The notes: generated by a model not told the origin, from the letters alone. A DNA stretch of 10,062 nucleotides from Entamoeba histolytica HM-1:IMSS (GCF_000208925.1 NW_001914933.1:7216-17277); one strand, 5' to 3'. Counted from the first letter of the stretch, positions 1-8,678 are shown. Made by a program: numbers and translations.

Positions 1-743
1 AATATGTCACTCATGAAGGATGTAAAGGTGGATTTATTTTAAAAAATTCATGGAATGATACTGTTTATGGACCATCTATTGCTAATACTGCAAGAGGAGT
101 AAGAGGATCTCATAGTGTTAAATATTTCATGAACCAATTAACTGCTGAAGAAGAACGTAAAGTTTGTCCAAATGCACAAGACCCAATGAATTGGTATGTT
201 TGTGATGATGCGTGTGTTACAAATGAAGAACTTCATAAAACCATTGTTAATGAATTATACCAAGCATATAAATTACAATGTGTTAATCCAGAAGAACATT
301 TTTGTGAGACTGGATATGACTATTATTTAACTGAATTAAAAGCTGACTCTAAAAGTCCTATGAATCATTATTACATTGCTACATTTACCAAATATGACTC
401 TACTGGAAAGAAAGTTGATACTATTACTTTACCATCATTACCTACTTCAATTATTGGTATGATCTTTACTCCAGTTGAAGAACAATTGATTAAACTTCAT
501 GATAGTGAAGAATTTTGTGGACATTACATGTTCCCATATTGTATCCTCAATAAACATTTACCATTCTGGGGAGGGTATGTTGGAAGTCATTTTGAAATTG
601 AATGGGATGACAGAAGTTATTTAATTAATAAAGATAAATATCCTGAATTCGATTATAAATTTATTGAAGAATCTACATTCCACCAAAACTTAAATTTAGT
701 CGACCAAAAGGCTGGTGTTCCATTCTTGAATGAAAGAATTTAA
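1..743 (+). CDS. Divergent papain-like (C1) cysteine peptidase, C-terminal part
   Basis: The frame is open from base 3 to the TAA at 741-743, giving 246 residues; the 5' end lies outside the window. The methionine at 129 is internal, because clear family sequence precedes it. Visible residues 9-17 read GGFILKNSW, which matches the C1 peptidase motif around the active-site Asn (Asn15 of the fragment). It is followed by a GSHSVKYFM stretch and a CPN motif. From general knowledge, this arrangement resembles the divergent C1 peptidases of Entamoeba and Dictyostelium rather than the classic EhCP-A type, where KNSW is followed by GxxWGxxGY close to the C-terminus. Here about 230 residues follow the Asn. 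They are Cys-rich (VCDDAC, a CxGY pair, FCGHYMFPYC), suggesting disulfides and a lumenal or extracellular location. No C-terminal membrane segment is seen. The catalytic Cys and His would lie upstream and cannot be checked, so activity is not established. Confidence 0.68.
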   Translation, partial: YVTHEGCKGGFILKNSWNDTVYGPSIANTARGVRGSHSVKYFMNQLTAEEERKVCPNAQDPMNWYVCDDACVTNEELHKTIVNELYQAYKLQCVNPEEHFCETGYDYYLTELKADSKSPMNHYYIATFTKYDSTGKKVDTITLPSLPTSIIGMIFTPVEEQLIKLHDSEEFCGHYMFPYCILNKHLPFWGGYVGSHFEIEWDDRSYLINKDKYPEFDYKFIEESTFHQNLNLVDQKAGVPFLNERI

Positions 744-747
744 CTCA

Positions 748-790
748 ATTTTATTATAATCTCTTTATGGTTTTTTTTTTATTAACAAGT
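748..790 (+). terminator. Probable 3' end region of the C1 peptidase gene
   Basis: Just after the stop codon lie several T-rich stretches with a TTATTATAATC core, then a run of ten T at 771-780. Entamoeba 3' ends are generally AT-rich with a short TA(A/T)TT-like element and a pyrimidine tract. The match is loose in DNA this AT-rich. Confidence 0.3.
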
Positions 791-1474
791 TATTTTATAT
801 AAAGAATTTAACCAGTAAGTATTTTGTTTGAATGGTTTAAAAAAGAAGAAATTTTAACAATTCATCTTATTTATAATTAAGAAATGTTTAATTATTTTTT
901 TTTTATTTTAAAGGTATAATTCTACTTATTTTAAATATTAGTTTCAAATAAATTTAATAACATAATTAACATAATCATTTCTAATGGTTAGTTTTTTAAT
1001 TGATTATTTATTACTTATTGCTTCAAAGATAGTAAGTATTTATTAATTAAAATTAGAAGAATTACTAAATAAATAAAGTACTAAAAGAAGATATTAAAAA
1101 AAAATACTTTAAATGAGTTAAACACAACACTTATCCATTTAAATAAAAACATAGATAAATTCCTTTTCAAATTGTTAATCAAAACATTCTTTTTATGACT
1201 ATTGTTTAATAAACACCAATAAAAAGAATAGAAATTAATGAAAAAAATAGAAGAGAAAATTCAAAAAATACAAATTCCAACAAAAGAAACAATTACTAAA
1301 ACAAGTTATTTAAAAATTAACAGAGTTTATTTATAAAAATTTATCAAAAATGATTAAAAAAAACTTCTTTATTAGAATATCTTTAAAGGAAAGACTCTTT
1401 GTTTTAATTTATTAAGTATTTATCATAATTTTTTTAACTTAATGTATGAAAAGAATATTAATTAATTATGATAT

Positions 1475-1500
1475 GAAAAAAAAATCAAATTAAAGAAAGA
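1475..1500 (-). terminator. Probable 3' end region of the MBL-fold hydrolase gene
   Basis: Read on the minus strand, about 40-60 bases past the stop codon, there is CTTTAATTTGA followed by a run of nine T. This fits the Entamoeba pattern of a TAATT-like element plus a T-rich tract, but it is only a weak consensus. Confidence 0.3.
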
Positions 1501-1539
1501 TAAACTACATCAATCCATTAACATGAATATGAGAATCTA

Positions 1540-2488
1540 TTATAGAGAAACAATTAACCCATCAGTTACAGGAAGTGTTGGAACATGAGATGATTCTTGA
1601 ATTTCAATAGCCATTTTATTTATTGCTTCAATAGAATAACGAGTACTAAAATGATGAATAATACATTTATTAGGTTTTATTTTTAATAACGTTTGAATAA
1701 CTAACTGAGGATTAGAATGACCCCATTTTAATGCGTTTTCATGAAGGTCACTTGCAAATGTACATTCATGTAATAACATATTTAATTGAATTTTTTGTTG
1801 AACAATATATTCAGCAAGTAAAGAAGAGTCATTAGTATCACCAGTAATTGCAATTGATGTATCTTGATGATTAGTGTAATGAGTTTGACAAATAATACCA
1901 TGACCTTTAATAGAGCCATGATGAGGAATTGGGACGCTTGTGAATGAAGTATTTTTAATAGAGAAATGAGTAATTTTGTCATCACTTAAATCTATATAAG
2001 AGACTGTTTTAGGAACTATATCACCAGAATATTCAAAAACAACATCAACCAATTTTTGAATTCCTTTTGGAGCAGCAATAATTAACTGAACTGATGAGTA
2101 TTATATTTTATTATTAAATACATTGAAAATAGAAATTATATTAAAGAATCATTTTTATTTTTTAACAAACTTCTACTGATGTTCCAAATACTACTGAATG
2201 AACAAACCCTGCAATACCACTTGCATGGTCTGAATGTGAATGAGTAATTATAACACCACGTATTTTCTCTAAAGGGACACGAAATTGTGTTAATACGTTA
2301 GTAATTCCCTAAATAATTTAATTTATATATTTATTAAAAAAGGTTTTTCAAATTTTATTAAAACAAACATCTCCACAATCAACTAAATATAAATCTTCAC
2401 CATTATTTGTATATATCAATGTAGAAGTAGTCATTCTTCCGTTAATAGGTCGTGCAGCAGAAGTTCCAGCAATAAGGAGATGAGTCAT
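1540..2488 (-). CDS. MBL-fold zinc hydrolase, RNase Z/AtsA-like, three exons
   Basis: My spliced model, read on minus, has exon 1 at 2488-2369 (40 codons), exon 2 at 2308-2171 (46 codons) and exon 3 at 2085-1540 (181 codons plus TAA), giving 267 residues. Both introns are phase 0 and start GTTTGT. Exon 1 carries the N-terminal strand motif LIAGTSAARP and VDCGD. Exon 2 carries the zinc motif THSHSDH (H63, H65, D67, H68). Exon 3 carries PIPHHG (H141/H142), TGDT (D169), an RNase Z-type HECTF (192-196) and HHFSTRY (H231). All expected ligands of a two-metal metallo-beta-lactamase fold are therefore present. HEAT-like and HFSxRY motifs are typical of tRNase Z and its relatives. However, only about 27 residues separate the motif III His from the GDT Asp, too few for the flexible tRNA-binding arm of bacterial RNase Z. 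It may instead be a small-molecule phosphodiesterase or sulfatase-like member. No signal peptide is seen, so it is probably cytosolic. Confidence 0.85.
2086..2170 (-). other. Intron 2 of the MBL-fold hydrolase gene (85 nt), CAG acceptor
   Basis: On minus it begins GTTTGT after the codons for TSVE, with an in-frame stop directly after (GTT TGT TAA). No TAG occurs before the protein resumes. The only acceptors are two nearby CAG trinucleotides in TCATCAGTTCAG. The second keeps phase 0 and gives TSVE-LIIAAPKG; the first would add five bases and hit a stop within three codons. The usual Entamoeba acceptor is TAG, so this site is atypical. Confidence 0.75.
2309..2368 (-). other. Intron 1 of the MBL-fold hydrolase gene (60 nt)
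   Basis: On minus it begins GTTTGT directly after the GAT codon of VDCGD and ends ATTTAG before GGA. It contains an in-frame stop (AAA ATT TGA), so reading through it would truncate the protein. Both ends fit the usual Entamoeba GTTTGT...TAG intron. Splicing joins VDCGD to GITNVL in frame. Confidence 0.88.
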
Positions 2489-3245
2489 AATAAAATTAAA
2501 AAATAACAGTTTTTAATTTCTTTTTTATTTTTTTATTTTTTTTTGTTGTTGTAAAAAAAATAGATAGATTTGATATTGTCTCGTTAGAAACACTACATAC
2601 AACCTTAAATTAAATTCAAACTTTGAATTTCTTATTACCATTTTGGGTATGACGTTATTTTTGTTGAAACAATATTCATACTCAAAATTGGTTGAATTGT
2701 TATTCATTAATATTTAGTACAAACAACTTTTTAGGTGAATGATATCATTTATTATTGTGGAATATATTTATTAATGAAGAATTTATGTTGTGTGTAGAAT
2801 GTGTTGTTAAGAAAAAAAAAATAGGTTGTGTTAGTAGTGGTTGAAGTTAAAGGAGTTGAAACATAATGTTATGGATATGTTCTTCTTAAAATAATATTGT
2901 AAACAATAAACTAAATGTAATACTCTTTAACTTTAAACTCAAATAACAATTTAAATAAAGAATGATTTAAGTTGAATTTTATCTTTACAAAATATTATTT
3001 TAAATGAAATAAAAGTGAATTAAAGAAATTAATACAATGTCTTTTTAATATGATAAAAATTTCAGTGGTAGGTAAATTACAATTGATATTGTTATTAACT
3101 ATTCTTTTTTTTTTAGTAATTCAATTATATCTTCAAATATTTTTTCTTTGAAAAAAAATATAAAAATCATCAAAAAAAAAAAAGAAAAATTGAAAATAAA
3201 AAATAAAAAAAAACTTAAAAAAAAATAATTTAAGTTCATTATATT
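2489..3245. other. Divergent promoter spacer between the hydrolase and coiled-coil genes
   Basis: This spacer should hold both promoters. It contains a T/A-rich patch next to the hydrolase start (2491-2555), a G-rich/C-poor patch at 2751-2880, and a poly(dA) tract at 3150-3227 next to the coiled-coil gene. A 60-codon minus-strand ORF with a true ATG at 2707 matches no family I know and ends in low-complexity Lys/Gln codons. I do not call it a gene. Confidence 0.5.
3165..3245 (+). promoter_or_regulatory. Poly(dA) promoter region of the secreted coiled-coil gene
   Basis: Long A runs (3169-3227) are followed by TAATTTAAG, a loose match to the Entamoeba TATA-like GTATTTAAAG element. AAGTTCATT then follows, about 10 bases before the ATG, loosely matching the AAAAATTCA initiator. 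The spacing suits the very short 5' UTRs of this genus. The element matches are degenerate. Confidence 0.35.
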
Positions 3246-3698
3246 ATGAAGTTGTTAATAGTGTGCCTCTTTGTGTTGATATGTCATAGTAAATGTCTTA
3301 CAAATGAAATGTACAGAAATATGTTGGACGAAAGATTCTTAATTGAAGATAAACTTGTTAAATTAGATGCAAGAATTCGAGAAATTGAAGACATTGAAAG
3401 AATCACAGAAGATAGGATTGCTTTTTTGAAACAACAAATTCGTTACGCTATTTCTAAACGTGCAATTAAAGGGATAAAAAAACAAATGGCACGAGCTAAT
3501 GGTGACTTGATATCTGCTAAATTACAAAAAGAACGTGAAATGAATCGATTAAGAAAAATTATTTTGTCTATCCCTAAACACGCTCGTGATGAACTTATTC
3601 GTAGTACTCATTTAGAAGTTAGAGTAAGGTCATTTTTAAATCCATTAGACAATGTCGACAAAGTGGTTGATGAAATAGTTAATAAAGAAATTAAATAA
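3246..3698 (+). CDS. Small secreted coiled-coil protein, function unknown
   Basis: The product has 150 residues. An in-frame TAA at 3231-3233 sits 12 bases before the ATG, which supports this start. Residues 1-15 form a signal peptide (Lys at position 2, then a LLIVCLFVLIC hydrophobic core), with likely cleavage around HSKC. Residues about 22-108 are almost all charged or aliphatic with heptad-like spacing (DKLVKLDARIREIEDIER; KLQKEREMNRLRKIIL), so a long helical coiled coil is expected. The rest contains one proline-marked break (SIPKH, 108-112) and a short helical end. The only Cys residues are in or beside the signal peptide. No membrane segment, ER-retention signal or catalytic motif is seen. 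I do not recognise a family. It may be secreted or act in the secretory or cyst-wall lumen, but that is inference. Confidence 0.75.
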   Translation: MKLLIVCLFVLICHSKCLTNEMYRNMLDERFLIEDKLVKLDARIREIEDIERITEDRIAFLKQQIRYAISKRAIKGIKKQMARANGDLISAKLQKEREMNRLRKIILSIPKHARDELIRSTHLEVRVRSFLNPLDNVDKVVDEIVNKEIK

Positions 3699-3704
3699 CA
3701 TCAT

Positions 3705-3745
3705 CCTTTTTTGTGTTTTTTAAGACATTTTTTAATTTTTTTGTT
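3705..3745 (+). terminator. Probable 3' end region of the coiled-coil gene
   Basis: Within 50 bases of the stop codon lie three T runs and a TTTAATTTTTTTG stretch. This fits the loose Entamoeba 3'-end pattern of a TAATT element plus a T tract. Confidence 0.3.
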
Positions 3746-4074
3746 ATTCAAAAAAGTTTAAGAAATAATAATATCAAAATTAATTTATTTATTACCAGTT
3801 CATTCTTATTAATATGAATAAATAAATGATGTAATAACCATTAAGTTTAAATGTATTTTTAGAATATCTTAAATTCAAGATTAAATGATAAAATAATAAT
3901 ATATTTGTAAAATAATTAAAAAAAGATGAAAAATTATAAATTCATAAGAGGAAAAAAAGAAGTAATGGGTAGAATAAAAATACTTATGTTTTCTAAAAAA
4001 AAATAACAAAAAAAAAATTATAATACGAATAAGCGTTTAGAAAAAAAATCTTTGAAATATAAAAAGACAGTCAC
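3746..4074. other. Intergenic spacer upstream of the RalGAP beta-like gene
   Basis: This AT-rich spacer of about 330 bases has no coding sense in any frame. It presumably holds the promoter of the downstream gene, but I see no good TATA-like, GAAC or initiator match near the ATG. An in-frame TAA at 4060-4062 precedes that ATG. Confidence 0.5.
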
Positions 4075-7000
4075 ATGTTTACTAAAACGGCAACTTCTTT
4101 AAACTTATTACATCCAGAAAATGATACAGATGTTTTAAATACATTTGATAAAACAATACAGTCTGGTTTTGTTTCATTACTTTGTAAACAATTATTTGAA
4201 AGTAATCTGGAGATCAAAACTCATTGTCAATCACCTTGTCATTGTTCATGGATAATGGAAGTCATTGGTGCAGGATTTAAAATGGATCTCACCAATCATA
4301 ATTTAATGAATCAATGTATTGATCTTTATGAGTTTGTTATAGTATAATTTAAGAAGATATATTAAAAGAGAATAAATAATAAAATAAATTATAGACTTTG
4401 GTTTATAAAAAATGAACAAGTTCCACAAGCAATTTTAGACAATTACAATTTTTATATTGAAAAAATTATTTTACAATTAACTTTTGTATTTGCTCATAAT
4501 CCATCAAGTCAAGAACAAAAATCATATGAAGTGTTATGTAAAAGAGTTATTTCTATTTATCAAAATTTATATAAATTAATTCGTTCAAGTCCAATTGAAA
4601 ATACATTTGTTAGAATGATGGTTGCAGTAATGGATGATGTATTTAATTCTCAGAATTACACAGTTATAACAGAATTAATAAGATTTTTTAATCAAATTTG
4701 GATATGTTATCAACCAACTGAAATTGAATTATGGAAGGTTTTAACTAATTGTTATGGTAAATGGATTATTAATCAATCAGTTGTTAGTTCTTGGAAAGAT
4801 GTAATGGTAACTCTTGAAAATCATTTAATTAAAATATTAACAAAAGAAAATAATGAATCATTTGATATAACATTAACATACAGTTCATTTGGAATTAAAT
4901 GTTCAATGACACCAAAATATCTTCTTTTATTTTATATGAAATTTATGCATCTTATAGGTAATATTTGTAATATTCAAAAAACAGATGTTCATTATAATTT
5001 AATTCAAGCAATTGGTAATTTAATTGATATTCTCATTGGGACAAGTCTTACAGGAAATGATATATATAGAATCTTTAGTGATATATTATATCAAACAATA
5101 ATATATAAAGATCATCGTTTATTTAGTAAATCAATTAATTTGGCATTAATGTTATTAGTTAAGATTTATATTTCTAAGTATTCTATTACTCAATTTGATA
5201 AAATGTTCTATTATAAACTTTATTGTTCATTGTCAAAATGTCTTACTTCTTCAAATATTATTGTTATTACAAATGCTGTATCAGAAACTTATAAAATTGT
5301 TGAATCAATACCTTCAACTAGTAGTATTATTTTTAATGATATTATTTATGCTATTACTAAAATATCTAAAGAACCTAAAGGAACAACAGAAGAAATTAGA
5401 CCAATTTCTATTAAATTATTACAAAAAATTCAATTAATGTTTACTGAGCAAAGAGATCAAATGATTTCTTCATTATCAAAAATAAGTTCTGAACAACCTT
5501 TTATTACTTCAGTATTAAATATTTGTTTTGAATTTCTTAAAATTGATCCAATTAAAACAAAAGAAGTATTTATTATAATAGGAAGAGTTATAATTTCATT
5601 AATAAATAATAAAAGAAATAAAGGAATAAATACAGACATTATTTTATCCAATTTTATTCCATTATTAAGTTCTAATTATCATGAATGGTTCTCTTCTATT
5701 TCATCTGGAAATTTAGATTCACTTCTTGAATTATTTAGAATTATTTTAATGTATCGATATTCTTTTTACAAAGAATCAGTTAAAGATATTTTCTTATTAA
5801 TACAACAATATATTAGTTACAAAATTGATAATTTACAATCAGTATATCCATTACTTAATATATATTCTTGCTATTTTACTTATTGTTATTCTATTATGAA
5901 ACCAGCTGAATTATTATTTACAATAAATTTAATAGATAAAATGAATAAAATTATTGAAAATGATAATGTACTTTCATCCCTTAGATATGACATTCAATTA
6001 TATAATTCTCTTATTAATACTTATCTTCCTTCAACAGAAAATAATCAAGATGTTAATGAACTAATTTTAAAGAAAGAATTAATAAATAAATCATTTGATT
6101 GGGAAAATTCTATTCATTGTTATTATGTATTTGAACAAGCAATATTTTCTCTAATAGAATTACCTTGGATTGAAAATACTCTTCTTTGTATTATTCGTAC
6201 TCGATATGGAAAACAAATTTTTACTATGAAAATGCATGATGAAGAAATACAATGGACAAGAATTGATTATTCATGTCCAAGTATTGAAGGTAGTTATAAA
6301 GAAATTGAAGTTACAAAAAGTTCATGGACTGAAAAAACTGATTTTATTAATATTAATGAGCTTATGAATATTGTTAAAAAACAAGAAGAAACAAATAGTA
6401 AGACAATGAAAAATAGTATATTACATGATCCAATTATTATTTCTAAAAAGAATTGGAAGAGTTATAAATGTACAGTGTTTAATGAATTCTTCCTTCAACG
6501 GCTATTATCTACACTATTAAATTTTAATCATTTAACTAATAGTCCTGTAGAAGAACTTGTTGTTAGTGATGATTTGTTTAATGAATTAAAACAACTTGAT
6601 GAGATTTCTCCTATTAGTCAATATGAAGTATTAATTAAATCAGATCATATAACAGATCAATATATTTCATTCATTGATAATCTTGGTGAATTACAATTAA
6701 TTCAAAATGAAAAAGAAAAGAAAAACTTGCTTATTAAAGAAGATAATGGTTTTAAAGTTAATTACCAAGTAGATTTATTAAATAATATTATTCCAAATAC
6801 TAATTATAAAGCGATAATTATTTGGGGGCTTCCTGATAAATTATCTCATTATGATGCAGAATTACAATTTATTATTAGTCCAACTACTTCAGAGTTATTT
6901 AATGTTCAACTAAATCAAAAAACTGGAATTGCTTTAGAATCCCAATTAATTCCTTTTGAAACTCTTCCTTCTTTTATATCTTCTGTATTATTAAGTCATT

Positions 7001-8106
7001 CTTCAAATTCTGAAATCCCAAAAACTATTTTTGAAGAACGTAAAAATATTCTTTTATCAATTGCAGCATTCTTAGATACAAAATATACATGTGTCGCAAC
7101 TCACTCATTATTCTCTAAGAGTTATCTTCAATCTACTAATCCAGTTGACTTCAAAAATAATGGGGTATTTGAGGTGTTAACATCTGTTAAAAAACCTGTT
7201 ACTAAATCTCCTTGTTTCTTTAATAGAACAAAAAGTCCAAAAATATTTTCATCAAAAACAACTTCTCCTGGTTTAACTCATGTCACTGGAGCACATGATA
7301 ATATTCAACCTAATAAAAAAGTTACAGAAAGTGAAGGACCAAGCCCAGCCTCTGTACCAAATAAAACAAATTCTCCAAGTACTCGTGTGACTTTAGGAAC
7401 ATTTAGAAGAAAGCCAGTGGCAGAGTCATTAAATGAAAGACCTCATTCAATGAACCTACAAGAAGTATTAAGTACTTCTAAAAAAATTGAAGAACCTACA
7501 TCTACCCCTCAAGTAAATCAAACTCCTTCTCATACTTCTAATTCTCAAATTTCAACTCAACCTGCAACTGCTCGTTTTGGTGTGTCATTAAACTTCAATG
7601 ATATTAAAGCATTTAATAGGTGTGCCATTGATGAAGAGTCTAAAGACGTAACACCACCAAAAGTTGCTTCTCAATCTATCAATAGTTCTTCTCAATCTAT
7701 TATTTTAAATACAAAATCATCTCCAACTCAACAAACAGGAAAAGTTTCTTTATGGGGTCAAAAACCAGTTTCTTCAAACCCTCAAAATGTTTTAAGCCAA
7801 TCTTCTGGAAGTGAACCAACTCAATCTCATACTCCTGTTACTCGAAGAACATTTGCTGATCATAATTCTTCTTTCAAAAGAAGATCTTCATTCATTCCAA
7901 GAACTCCTGTTGTAGCTTCACAAGAACTTGAACCTGTTACTCAAAATGAATCTCCTGGTCCATTACATAATTCTGTTTCACATGGCTCATTACACTCACC
8001 AACAAACTCTGTTGTTCAAGGAATTCCACAACCCTCAAGCAGCACTCCACAACGAAGGGCTTTCTTTGCAAGAAGAAATCCAAGGCAATCGCTTGATAAC
8101 CAATAA
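4075..8106 (+). CDS. RalGAP beta subunit-like protein (RALGAPB homologue), two exons
   Basis: The model is exon 1 at 4075-4331 and exon 2 at 4395-8106, giving 1322 residues. An in-frame TAA at 4060-4062 fixes the start. I recognise it by collinear motifs of RALGAPB, the non-catalytic partner of the Ral GTPase-activating complex. These are SWIMEVIGAGF (58-68) then CIDLYELWFI across the splice junction; CYGKWIINQSVVSSWKDV (205-222), matching the family's W...NW...VVxxW block; a YMKFMHLIGN helix; an SFDWENSIHCYYVFEQAIF block (about 652-670); and a degenerate RapGAP-like domain (about 780-956) with YKAIIIWGLPDKLSHYDAEL. The middle (about 230-640) is helical, HEAT/armadillo-like. As in animal beta subunits, I see no catalytic Asn-thumb motif, so it likely stabilises a catalytic alpha partner acting on a Ral/Rap- or Rheb-type GTPase. 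Residues about 1015-1322 form a disordered tail. The length is close to that of the human beta subunit (about 1,490). The assignment rests on remembered family patterns, not on a search. Confidence 0.75.
4332..4394 (+). other. Intron of the RalGAP beta-like gene (63 nt)
   Basis: It begins GTTTGT and ends TTATAG, the standard Entamoeba pair. It splits codon 86 (GA|A, Glu) after two bases. It contains an in-frame TAA, so unspliced RNA would end after 90 codons. The join yields CIDLYELWFIKNEQVP, and the 45 codons of exon 2 that follow continue the large frame without a break up to 4531. Confidence 0.9.
7180..8103 (+). other. Ser/Thr-Pro-rich basic tail of the RalGAP beta-like protein
   Basis: About 308 codons at the C-terminus (residues about 1015-1322) are low in large hydrophobics and rich in Ser, Thr, Pro, Gln and Asn. 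I count 14 Ser/Thr-Pro dipeptides (for example KSPC, KSPK, TTSP, NSPS, RTPV, HSPT). There are also basic-aromatic clusters: TFRRKP, TRRTF, FKRRSSF (1246-1252) and RRAFFARRNPRQS near the end. This looks like a disordered regulatory region for proline-directed and basophilic kinases or for 14-3-3 binding. Codon use here includes more C and G than the rest of the gene. Confidence 0.7.
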
Positions 8107-8282
8107 TTATGAATTTCTTTTATTTGTCATATTTATTTTTGTTATTTATTACATAAAATCTTCTATCATGTTTATAATCTAAAAAACTAACAAATAGAAA
8201 AGAAATACCCTTGAATTACAATATGAAAAAATAAATAATACAAGGTTTATGTTAGTGTATTTAATAAAACGAAAGTGGCTAT
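8107..8282. other. Short convergent spacer
   Basis: This spacer of 176 bases separates the converging RalGAP beta-like gene and the small acidic-protein gene. It is AT-rich, with T-rich stretches on both strands that could serve as 3'-end signals. Nothing else is seen. Confidence 0.5.
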
Positions 8283-8678
8283 TTATTTTGGTTTATTCAT
8301 GTTCATAATGTTTTGGAGTATTTTATTTGTTTCTTGAGACTGTTTTTTAATATTTTCAATTGTTTCAAGTAATTGAGAAGCAAGTGCATCTACTGAGTCT
8401 GAAGTGTCTTCAGTAAATTCATCACAATCTTCTAAATCAAAAACTTCATCATTAAAAGAGTAATCTTCTTCCATTGGAGTTTCACTAATTTGGTTCATAG
8501 AACAACTAAACGTTTCTTGTTCTTGATGACACAGACAATTAGTTTGGAGAGTAGAGCAAACTTGGGTTGGTACCGAAAAGAAATTACATGAGGATTGTTT
8601 TGAGTCTACATTCAATGGATACGCTGTGGTAGTGTAACAAGGAGAGAAGAATGGAGAAGAGAATTGAGGCATGTTCAT
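8283..8678 (-). CDS. Small acidic protein with C-terminal coiled coil, function unknown
   Basis: The product has 131 residues from the ATG at 8678-8676; a second Met follows two codons later, and a stop lies upstream at 8712-8714 (minus). Three regions can be seen. Residues 1-66 are rich in Ser, Phe, Tyr, Thr and Cys, with six of the seven Cys (14, 31, 41, 48, 50, 59), including CLC. Residues about 69-98 are strongly acidic with aromatics (EEDYSFNDEVFDLEDCDEF). Residues about 99-126 form an amphipathic helix with heptad-like spacing (L103, I107, I110, T117, L121, I124). There is no signal peptide or membrane segment. I do not recognise a family. The acidic-aromatic patch plus dimerisation-like helix recalls transcriptional activators or adaptor proteins, but this is speculation. 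The intact frame, proper start and distinct regions support a real gene. Confidence 0.62.
   Translation of the reverse strand: MNMPQFSSPFFSPCYTTTAYPLNVDSKQSSCNFFSVPTQVCSTLQTNCLCHQEQETFSCSMNQISETPMEEDYSFNDEVFDLEDCDEFTEDTSDSVDALASQLLETIENIKKQSQETNKILQNIMNMNKPK

Larger units (their letters stand above)
744..1539. other. Convergent intergenic spacer, no gene seen
   Basis: This spacer lies between the 3' ends of two converging genes. It is very AT-rich, with many stops in all frames and long A and T runs. I see no coding remnant, tRNA or recognisable SINE/LINE part. A 17-base string, AACATAATTAACATAAT (959-975), recurs exactly at 9470-9486, but such matches are weak evidence at this base composition. 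Confidence 0.6.

Noticed and set aside
41..49. AAAAATTCA, an exact match to the Entamoeba initiator
   Set aside because: It lies within the peptidase coding sequence and spells the active-site KNS codons, so it is a coincidence.
1782..1985. Minus-strand 67-codon ORF
   Set aside because: Out-of-frame shadow of exon 3 of the MBL-fold gene, rich in Leu/Ile from AT-rich codons.
2525..2707. Minus-strand 60-codon ORF upstream of the hydrolase gene
   Set aside because: It has a true ATG, but its end is low-complexity Lys/Gln/Phe from homopolymers, no family is recognised, and the hydrolase has its own natural start at 2488.
5195..5437. Plus-strand 80-codon ORF
   Set aside because: Shadow frame inside the RalGAP beta-like gene.
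5457..5651. Minus-strand 64-codon ORF that looks hydrophobic
   Set aside because: Antisense shadow of the RalGAP beta-like gene; the hydrophobicity comes from AT-rich antisense codons.
7928..8182. Plus-strand 84-codon ORF overlapping the end of the RalGAP beta-like gene, with a hydrophobic end
   Set aside because: Its first two thirds are a shadow of the tail-coding frame and the rest is AT-rich spacer; it has no start context or family.
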